From positions 7,378,001 through 7,442,000 of the forward strand of contig NW_022881625.1 of the NCBI RefSeq assembly GCF_003369915.1: a stretch of DNA of 64,000 nucleotides. The letters run 5' to 3'. Below are positions 55,455 through 64,000 of the stretch, one piece after another. A program made the position numbers and the translations under genes. This DNA is from Drosophila miranda (lineage: Eukaryota; Arthropoda; Insecta; Diptera; Drosophilidae). The notes below the pieces were generated by a model. That model did not search any database, had not been told where the DNA came from, and saw nothing but the letters and a program-made list of their open reading frames with translations. Numbering within the stretch: the stretch's first letter is position 1; the number at the start of each line of letters is the position of its first letter.

Positions 55455-55632
55455 TGTGCAATAAATAATCTATCAGTGCAATCACAAACTAATATAGCAT
55501 TCAAAGATCTTAACTAATTGCCATCTCAACCAGTGTCACCGACCACATAAGTTATCCATACATATATACACCGGCCTCCCCTGCATATTCGGTAGTGCAC
55601 GGAGCTGTTGGCTTGCGCTTCTCTTTTCGGTC

Positions 55633-55868
55633 ATCTTCCCGCAATAAACGTTTCTTACACCGGTCGCCTTTGTATATACAGTTGGTACATAGCTGTTCGC
55701 TTGCTGGGCTCGGTTCTTGTCGTCTATTGCTCGTGTTACTCTTTGCGATCATCTTCCCGCAAGAAACGTTTCTTACACAGGTCGCCTTTGTATATACAGT
55801 TCGTACATAGCTGTTCGCTTGCTGGGCTCGGTTCTTGTCGTCTATTGCTCGTGTTACTCTTTGCGATC
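55633..55868 (+). repeat. 118-base tandem repeat in BEL element 2 leader
   Basis: Two full direct copies, with a third start (ATCTTCCCGC at 55633, 55751 and 55869). The copies differ at a few bases. Confidence 0.9.
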
Positions 55869-55915
55869 ATCTTCCCGCTAGAGACGTTGGTCTTTCTGCT
55901 AACGCTGCCGCTACC

Positions 55916-58900
55916 ATGGAAATTAATGCTGCTAACGAGATTCCAATGACCAGTTAGCAAAACAGGGTGTCTTTTTTGAAGCTTAAGTCAACGGAATTAT
56001 GCGAGAAAATGAAAGGGTTAGCTACCGCTTGGCAGAATGGGTCGTCAGACTGTGACTACTACATGCTCGTGGTAAAGGAAGAGCAAGTCGAGAAGTTGAT
56101 CAGCAAATTTGAGATGTTTCACGGCGAGCTTGAGGAATTGGATCGAAGCGAAATTCACAGTGGTTTGTGTGACATTTTTGAGTCACTTGCAAGCTCGCTG
56201 AAGGCGGCGATTATGAGGGAAATGGCTAAGAGTAGCGGCCGCATGCCGTTTCATTCTACCTTGGCTGGAGGAAATACTACGGTTGAGTTTGCCGGCTCGC
56301 AATTTTTACCTCACCGTAGACAAGTACCATCCCTGACTCCTATACAATTGCCGACATTTAGCGGCGAGTATGCGAACTGGACGGACTTTTATTCAATGTT
56401 TGCCACCATCATCGACAGCCATCCAGACTTAACAAACATAGAAAAGCTCCAGCATTTGCGTTCCTGTCTGCGGGATTCGGCATTGGAGACTGTTCGGTCG
56501 CTGGAAATCTCAGATGGCAATTATGATGTGGCATTAGATTTGTTGGAAAACAGATTCAATAATCGGCGATTGGTCTTTCAGGCACACATCAATGAGATCT
56601 TGGCGCTCCAGGCTGTGGAACCTGGGTCAGTGGTCATGCTTCGTGAGCTTTCAGACAAGTTCAATTCACATATGCGCGCGCTCCAGGGTTTGGGCACCAC
56701 TGAGCAGATCGCAGGATGCATCGTCGTGCAGGAAATTCTCCGAAAACTGGATCCAGCGAGCCAAGAGAAGTGGGAGGAACGATTCAACGACCCCGCATTC
56801 GCAAACTTAATTCCGTCGTGGGAATCTATGGCCTCGTTCTTGGAGCAGCGATGCAGATCATTGGAGACGATGGACTTTTCTATGGCAAGCTATGCGTTGA
56901 GCAATCAGGTAGGCAGAAGTAGAAAGCATAATAATTCTAGGTCCACATTGGTTACAACGAACCAAACCGTAGCACGCTGCGCGCTGTGCAACGATGGTGC
57001 TCACGAGGTCCAGCACTGCCAGAAGTTTAAAGCGCTGTCCCCCACAAATCGCCATAAAGAAGCCAAGCGGCTTTCGTTGTGTATAAATTGTCTCAGAACA
57101 GGGCATCGATTACTTCAGTGCACCTCGAGCAACTGTCGTACCTGCGGGGGTAGACACCATACCCTCCTTCATTTTGGTAGCCCTGAAGATACCGCAGTCC
57201 AAGGGAAATCAGCGCCGTATACTCCATCTCAGTCTGCACTGTCTGAGTCTACGCCGTCTGAGCATACCACTGCGCCCTCTACTTCAGCGGCTACCTCGTC
57301 TGCCCTTACTGCCCAAGATCTCAGGAATGGTGTTGTTTTACTTGCCACGGCCACGGTCTTAGTCAAAAATCGTTCCGGAGTTTTAGTTCCCTGCCGAGCG
57401 TTGCTGGATTCCGGCTCCCAGTTGCATCTAATAACTTCTCGTTTCGCGAATCAGCTTCAGCTTCGAAAAATGAAATCATCGACTGCAGTCTCGGGGAAAG
57501 GCGACTCTAGCTTCGTCACGGATGGATTTTCGGTCAACGTTAGCCTGCACTCTCGCTCATCGGATTATTCAACTCTCATCACTGCCATTGTAGCCTCTAG
57601 CATAACCGATCGACAGCCAAGCTTTGGAATTGACACTCAAAACTGGAACATTCCATCTAACATACCACTAGCTGATCCGGAGTTTTATAAGCCGCAGCGC
57701 GTCGATCTGCTAATTGGCGCAAGTCTGTCGCTCATGTGTGTTGGTCAGGTCAAGCTACTGCCAGGATTGCCTTCAATTCAGAAAACGCGCTTGGGATGGG
57801 TCGTGTCTGGAAGTTGTTCGCGTTTAAAAGGTTCCTCGTTGATGGTCTCTCGCGCTCGGGCCGTAGCTGCTGAAGATAATAGTCCAGAGGATCGGCTTGA
57901 GGTGCTTCTTTGGAGGTTTTGGGAGGTAGAAAATTGCATCGAACCAATAATAAAGTCTACCAAAGAAGAGCTAGATTGTGAAGCACACTTTGTGCAGCAT
58001 TTCCGTCGACTACATAAAGGCGACTATTGTGTTCGGCTGCCAGCAAAATATAATTTGGATCTCCTTGGAGAATCTTACAATCAAGCGCTTCGGAGATTCC
58101 TGACCCTTGAGAGAAAGTTAGATCGTCGCCCTGATGTTAAATCTCAGTATGCAGCATTTATAAAGGTTTACCTCGATTTAGGCCATATGTCTCAGGTTCC
58201 TATCCAGACAATCAGCAACTGCCGATATTTTTTGCCTCACCATTACGACATGAAGGAGGATAGTTCTACGACCAAGCTTCGCGTCGTTTTTGATGGATCC
58301 GCTTCAACCTCATCTGGATATTCCCTGAACGACGTTTTAATGGCTGGTCCCGTAATCCAACCCAAACTGTTTCATATTCTTGCTCGATTTCGGTCATACG
58401 CCGTTGCGACTACGGGAGATATCTGTAAGATGTATCGTTGTGTAAGAGTCTCGACCGAGGATAGCAACTTGCAGTGTATTCTGTGGAGAAACTCCAGGGA
58501 AGAAGACTTGCGTGTGTTTCAATTGGACACCGTTACTTATGGGACGAAGCCTGCCTCCTATCTATCTGTGCGAGCGATGCATCAGTTGTCAATAGACGAG
58601 CAGATGGCGTTTCCAGTTGGAGCTAAAATCCTTCGCCGTGACTTCTACGTGGATGACTTGATATCTGGAGCCAGCTCGCAGGAGGAGGCTATCCGGATTA
58701 GGGAGCAAACTACTGGAATTTTGTCTAGAGGTCAGTTCAGATTGAGGAAATGGTGTTCGAACGTCCCTGCTGTGCTGGATGGAGTTCCGGAAGAGGACAA
58801 GGAAACATTTTTGAAGTTCGACGATGGCAGCCATGTGACTAAAACTTTAGGACTTGCGTGGGATCCGGTTTCTGATCTACTATTATTTTCGTTCTCGGGC

Positions 58901-60115
58901 CTTCAATCTTCTTTGAATTCCTGCAGGCGCTCTGTTTTGTCATCCATAGCGCGATTCTACGATCCTCTCGGACTAGCTGGTCCCGTAATTACTAAATCCA
59001 AAATCTTTCTCCAGCGTTTGTGCCAAGAGATGTTGTCCTGGGATGAAAGCCTGCCAGTCGCACTGAACACCGAGTGACAGGAAATATGCACCAGTTTTGG
59101 TCAGATTCGTCGACTTGAATTTCCTCGGCTTGTGCTCCTTCCAGACTCTACGCTGGAAATTCACGGATTTTGCGATGCCAGCATCGAGGCTTATGGTGCA
59201 TGCATTTATGTCGTGTCCAAGGGTCAGCATTTCAGCAGTCACTTACTTTGTGCCAAATCTCGTGTGGCTCCTTTGAAGACACTTACAGTACCAAAGTTGG
59301 AGCTTTGTGGAGCGGAGTTGCTAGGCTCATATCTGAGATAGCTGGAATGAATGTCTTCAAGGGAAGGTGTTAGTGTTGGTGTGATTCTGCCGCTGCGCTC
59401 TCTTGGATTCGGGACGAACCGTCAAGACTTAATATTTTTGTTGCAAATAGAGTTTCAACGATTCAGGAAATGACCGAATGGCGCAATGTTCCCACAGCTT
59501 TAAACCCAGCCGACATTCTGTCTCGAGGCGCTCGTCCGACTGAGCTTAATGAGTCACCTCTTTGGGCTCATGGTCCTCCATTTCTTTGCGGCTCCTCAGA
59601 TGACTGGCCATCCACTGTGCTACCTGATAAGCCAGCCCTTGAACTTCGTCGGAAGGCTTTTCTGGTTAAATCGCCTTACATGGACATTATTGCTGATTCC
59701 AAGTATGCGAATTCATTTGCTTCTTTGCAACGCGTTTTCGGATACATTCACAAGTTTTGCAACCGAATTCGGCGCCCCGGACTCACTGTCTCAGATATTG
59801 AACATGGAACCCAGGTATTGCTACGACTAGTCCAGCGTACTCAGCTATGGGAGGACATGACATCACTGCGGGCAAGGGGAGCAGTCTCCTCATCGAGCTC
59901 AATCGCATCGTTATCGCCATTCATGGATCAGTTTGGACTTCTCAGGGTAGATGGTCGACTGAAAAACTCTTCGTTGGATTTTGATGGCCGTCATCCAATC
60001 ATCTTGCCCAGCAGCCATCCACTGACTCTTGCAATAATCTCCCATTTTCATGAGCGGAATCTGCACGCTGGTCCTCGAGCTTTGATTGGACTAATTCGAT
60101 CCCAATATTGGCCTA
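55916..60115 (+). pseudogene. BEL/Pao element 2 gag-pol
   Basis: The probable start, ATG at 55916 (MEINAANEIPMTS), meets a TAG at 55955-55957; the frame is then open to 59077 (1036 codons). Zinc knuckles are CALCNDGAHEVQHC, CINCLRTGHRLLQC and CRTCGGRHHTLLH. The protease motif is LDSGSQLHLITSRF. RT is complete here, including RVVFDGSAS, GDICKMYRCV and FYVDDLISGA. A TGA near 59075 (replacing the TGG of TEWQE) ends the frame. RNase H (IHGFCDASIEAYGACIYVV) follows with a one-base loss near 59325 and a TAG near 59370. Integrase N-terminal sequence (59470-60115) ends at the truncation. Confidence 0.85.
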
Positions 60116-61061
60116 TTGGGGGGAGGAAGCCATCATGCCATTGGGCATAGCCATCATGATCGAGACACCGAATGACTTCATCAGCAACGCAAACAGTATT
60201 TCGGCACCGGTAAATGTCTTCTCCTTTAGCGTTACTGTTCGTATGCGGGCGGCGTAAGCGACGTAGCAATGACGAAAGTCACTGAAGAGGGAATAGTCAA
60301 TTTCACACATATGTACATATGTATGTCACTGCACGCGTAGATAAAAGCCCATCGACCGTTTTTTACTGGTGTAGTCCGAGCAAGGCTTGTATGTGTGTGG
60401 ACCCACGCCGGTACACGCTGCGGTAAATACAATGGTGCTCACATGTATGCAGACGCTACACCGAAAGAAGATTTGGGGGCGAAGACGGCTAACACATACT
60501 GTAGTCGATCGGGACGCTGGGTATTTATATGTGTGGTAAGGTGACGAGTCGGCTTACGGTACTACGACCGGCGTTTCGTACGGTATTACGTACGGCCAAA
60601 CCTATGGTTAGGTTTTTAAGAAAAAAAACGAACTTTAATTTTCTGTTGGCCGGCAGTTGGGGTACAATTTTCACTCACCCGATGGGTTCGGCCTTCGCTT
60701 AATAAACGTAGGAATGGTCGGCTGATCTTTTGACTAGATCTTAGCCACGATGGACACGCGGTATTTACGGTCGAGGTTAGAATTTTTCCTTTCACTGCAC
60801 TACTTGAGTATTTTCCTCAGACGTCCGTCTGGGATCGCGAGTAAAATTGGAAAGAACATGCCCAAGCCATTCTCCTTCCGCTTGAGCCCTTGGTTCTCTC
60901 ATACCCCTTTTGTCACCACACCTTGACAGTAGCCGCTGTTAACTTATGTCATTTTTTTCTTGCGCGTAACTGCCCAAAAGGTGCAAGGTGCCTATCTAAG
61001 GGAAGGGGAAACCGTGGGACGGTTATCCGATATTTTTGGTTGGACAGGCGCCACTACAACA
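60116..61061 (-). other. Junction sequence and probable 3' LTR of gypsy element 2
   Basis: The right part (ending at 61061) is probably the 3' LTR of the next element. On the minus strand a purine run (GGTAGGGGGG) is followed by TGTTGTAGTGGCGCC, as expected for a polypurine tract and LTR start. The left LTR edge was not found. 60116-60310 does not match anything else in the window; on the minus strand it has a short frame with VTLKEKTFTGAEILFALLM that could be an exon remnant. Confidence 0.4.
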
Positions 61062-61123
61062 CCCCCCTACCAAGATCACACTTGGCAGTGGTACAATGAA
61101 AAGAGTGATACACGCCTGAAACC

Positions 61124-62619
61124 TCATTGTTTTATATCTTTAGCATGGAATTTCCCTAGGATTCGTCCTTGTAGGTCCTCGAGTTCGTAGTAACTATTAC
61201 CAAGTCTTTTTCTCACCCGGGCTTTCGGGAAAGTAGGTGCCAGCTTGGCATTAAAGCCTCTGCTAAAGTTACTTTGCTGGAAGTTTCTTTTATACACTTC
61301 CTGACCAACGACAAACGAGACGTCTCGACTACGCAAATTATATACTTTTTCGTTGCGACTATGCTGCTGTTGAGCTGAATGCATAGCTTTTTGCCGAATG
61401 ATATTGAACGAATCGTCTCGCGAAAACTGTACTGTTCGATCCTCCAGCATTTCTAACTGTCTTAATAGCTGATAGCTAGAGCCATTGGTAACCATATGTT
61501 GACCAAACGCTATTCTGTATGGGGTCGAATTAGTGGCGGTATGTGTGCTCGAACGTAGTGCACAGGCAATATGGCTCAACTTTTCATCCCAATTGGATTG
61601 GTCTGGTTTTATATAGGCCTTTATCGCGGCAATGACCGAACGATTCACACGATCTGACGCATTTGCTTGGGGTGCATGCACGGCTGTAAACATATTTTTG
61701 GGAATCTGGCGAAATGATCCAGGACTATAAAGATTCCTATGTTCCCTGACTTACTACGCGGATACGGTCCCAAGAAATCTACATACAGTTTCTGAAAGAA
61801 TCTGTTAGTTCCCTGAGTTTTTCCCATGGGAGGTCGTAAACAATAACTTGGATGTTTCGAACATTGGCATACCTCGCACTGATTAACATATGCCTTCACA
61901 TCGGTGACCAAATTCGGCCAATAGTAGTATCGCCGTATTCGCTCCAGCGTTTTGTGGATACCACCGTGTGAGGAGAGAGGATGTTCGTGTGCTTGCCTCA
62001 GCACAACGGACGTTAGGGCGGATGGTACCCATAACTTCCAGCAGAGGTCATCGGATACTTTTTCTCCTACTGTATGTTCAGCACGACGATAAATGAAACC
62101 ATCAATTACTTTGACCTCAGGCATTTTCGTCTGGTTGGCGGTTATTTTGGTTTTTAGATTCTCATACTCAACTGAGTGAAATTGTGGTGAACTGAGATCT
62201 AGCAGACTGTCCATTTGGAGCTCGGACAGGTCTTCAGTATAGGCTCGGGACAGGGCGTCTGGCACTTTGTTGTTGACTCCTTTTCGGTGATGAATTTGGA
62301 AGTCAAAACCTTGTAATTTTAACGACCATCTGGCGAGTCTAGAGCTCAAATCCGCTTGACTCATAAGCCATTTTAACGAAGCATGATCGGTAATAATGAC
62401 AAATTCATGCCCTTCGATGTAGGCGCGAAACTTTTTAACACACAGTACAGCTGCTAAACACTCTTTTTCTGTAACCGAGTAATTTCGTTGGCATTGATTC
62501 AGCTTTCTAGACATATATGCGATCGGAACCTCGTTGTACTCCGCCCACGCCAGTGTGACTCGCATCGCAGTGAATAGCGAATGGAATCCAAAAATTTTGA
62601 CTATGCAAAACGGGAGCAC
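61124..62619 (-). pseudogene. Gypsy element 2 RNase H and integrase (core partly deleted)
   Basis: 61645-62619 has RNase H (YSVTEKECLAAVLCVKKFR, FVIITDHASLKWLM), a link with HHRKGVNNKVPDALSR, the integrase zinc region (HEHPLSSHGGIHKTLERIRR...C..C) and the core start LYVDFLGPYPRSKSGN with the first aspartate. The frame breaks near 61690, and the segment with the second aspartate is missing. 61124-61693 resumes with VHAPQANASDRVNRSV, where the usual catalytic glutamate (S-E-R-V-N-R in relatives) is aspartate, and ends with FHAKDIKQ. Confidence 0.8.
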
Positions 62620-63965
62620 TGCAAAGTTTACTTTTCAGGTCTTCAAATGCAAGTTGGGCCTCATTCGTCCATTCAAACTTACGTTTCTGTTTCAACGTGT
62701 CCGACAATGGAGCGGCCAGACCGGCATAATTTCGAATGAATTTATGATACCAGCCAGTTACTCCTAAAAACCTTCGTACCTGTTTGACTGAACGAGGTGT
62801 TGGGAATTCCCGAATAACTGAAACTTTTTCTGGATCGGTTTTAATAGTTCCATCCCCAATGACATGGCCAAGGTTTTTCGACATTAATTGTTAACCCAGC
62901 TTGTTTTAACCGAGATGCTAACTCGGATAACACACGCACATGGATTTCGAAAGTAGAAGATACAACGAGCAAATCATCTAGATAGATGAACACTTCATGT
63001 CGTAACTGAGAGGGTATAACTTTATCCATTAATTTACACATGGTTTGTGGAGCGTTGGTTAGTCCAAATGGCATCACTGGGTATTGATACAGGGGTCTCC
63101 CCGGGACGGTGAACGCGGTCTTTTCGCGAGCGTCTGAAGTCAATGGGATCTGCCAATAGGCATCCTTCAGGTCGATGCTGGAAATATATTCAGCTTTTGG
63201 TAGTCGGCTTAATATTCCATCGATCAAAGGCATGGGATATGCGCTCTTTACTGTGACTTCGTTGACCTTACGGCTATCGAGACATATTCTCACCTTTCCA
63301 GGTTTCCTAACGAGAACGACTGGTGACGACCATGGACTATCGGACTCCTCAATAACGCCAAGCGCTATCATTCTATCTACTTCCTCAAACATGACCTTTT
63401 CGACGGCAGGAGATACCGAATAGTGCCGCTGTTTAATTGGCTTTGCATCCCCTATATCGATATCGTGACTTATCCAGCTGGTTCGACCTAGACCTTCTTC
63501 GGCGAATGACGGGAACTTTTGGATAACCTCTGACAACATGGCCTGTTGCGAATCCGTTAGGCTTATATGCATATGGTCATCCTTTGCTAAGGCAGCAACT
63601 TCGGGCTTGGCATTCTGGGTTACTACACCTGGAGACAACAATTTAAATGCAGCCCAAAAGTCCATGCCAAGGTATAATTCTTGAGCGAGTGATGGTACTA
63701 AATACAATGTTATGGGTTTAGTTTCATTTCGAAACAGCACGGGAGTGGAGATCTTGCCTACAATTTTCTGCGCAGCTCCATCAATAGTTCGCACAGATGC
63801 ATTAACGGTTTTGACGGTCGCATGACTAACTATCAACGCTAACTCCCCTCCTATACAACTGATTGTTGCTCCTGTATCCAAAAGACCAGTGACTGTTCTC
63901 CCCAATAGTTGGACCTTTGCATACGGTCTTATGTCCGGCGCATTCCCAACTACGGCGGATAACAA
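62507..63965 (-). pseudogene. Gypsy element 2 protease and RT
   Basis: 62841-63965 (374 codons) holds the protease GRTVTGLLDTGATISCIGG and LGMDFWAAFKL. RT blocks are VRICLDSRKVNEVTVK, SSIDLKDAYWQIPL, MPFGLTNAPQTMCKLMDK and FIYLDDLLVVSS. The frame shifts near 62880 and continues in 62507-62884 (RFLGVTGWYHKFIRNYAGLA, then FAIHCDASHTGVGGV at the RNase H start). It shifts again near 62560. Confidence 0.85.
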
Positions 63966-64000
63966 GACTTTTTGTTTTTGCTTTCGTGCTACATTATACG

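Larger units (their letters stand above)
54961..60115 (+). mobile_element. BEL/Pao retrotransposon 2, 3'-truncated
   Basis: Has a 474-base 5' LTR, a primer-binding site, a leader with a 118-base tandem repeat, gag-pol, and a 3' cut inside the integrase zinc region (near 60115, after SQYWPIGG). Same family group as element 1 (shared primer site and strong protein similarity), but the LTRs are unrelated by eye. Confidence 0.85.
61124..64000 (-). mobile_element. Ty3/gypsy element 2, damaged, 5' part outside window
   Basis: Minus-strand gypsy-type pol running off the window: protease, RT, RNase H, a partly deleted integrase and a C-terminal basic domain. Frameshifts and a deletion make it dead. 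It differs from gypsy element 1 in protease (LLDTGATISCIGG) and RT (YLDDLLVVSS) sequence. Confidence 0.85.

Noticed and set aside
60116..61061. Complete LTR boundaries for gypsy element 2
   Set aside because: Only the inner edge is supported by a purine tract; the outer edge and target duplication could not be found by eye.

Overview
This window is eukaryotic, transposon-dense DNA from a fruit fly, most probably of the Drosophila obscura group. The evidence is short GT-AG introns of 55-67 bp, partial copies of the TRP channel gene painless, four copies of the fly Helitron DINE-1/INE-1 in an obscura-like form (starting TATACCCGATACTC), a LINE with an RNase H domain resembling the LOA clade (TRIM/Bilbo), and BEL/Pao and Ty3/gypsy retrotransposons. 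painless lies on Muller element C in D. melanogaster, and element C forms the neo-X/neo-Y of D. miranda. Amplified, decaying, transposon-riddled element-C sequence therefore makes a neo-Y origin attractive, but this is an inference.

Layout. 1-2760: 3' part of a dead LINE. 2761-12824, about 15000-24895 and 37585-46448: three same-orientation copies (A, B, C) of a roughly 10 kb core. Each core holds, left to right: (1) a minus-strand gene with motifs like P-superfamily transposases; (2) a divergent plus-strand spliced gene with acidic repeats and a C2H2 finger, separated from gene 1 by about 450 bp of repeat-rich DNA; (3) a two-exon plus-strand gene for a two-segment membrane protein; (4) a minus-strand, 5'-deleted and 3'-truncated painless; (5) noncoding flank. 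With linker (DINE-1, AT-rich DNA, a 23-bp-type minisatellite and a TTA run at 12825-15005 and 31890-33964) the basic period is about 12.3 kb.

Insertions interrupt the array. A BEL/Pao element (24896-30360) breaks copy B. An integrase-less gypsy element with complete LTRs and a 4-bp target duplication (33965-37580) sits just before copy C. A BEL/Pao element with an env-like gene, lacking its 5' end (46449-53024, minus), ends copy C. A DINE-1 (53025-54117), a duplicated host segment (54118-54960), a second BEL/Pao (54961-60115), about 1 kb of mixed sequence and a second, damaged gypsy element (to the window end, minus) follow.

How it works together: almost nothing here looks functional. Every painless and membrane-protein copy is broken. 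Some lesions are shared by all copies, so they predate amplification; others are private. The best-preserved reading frames are copy B of the divergent plus-strand gene (285 codons after splicing), the 311-codon minus-strand frame of copy B, and the 1422-codon frame of the first BEL element. The divergent gene pair is the least familiar part of the window and the best candidate for something undescribed. No rRNA, tRNA or CRISPR array was recognised.
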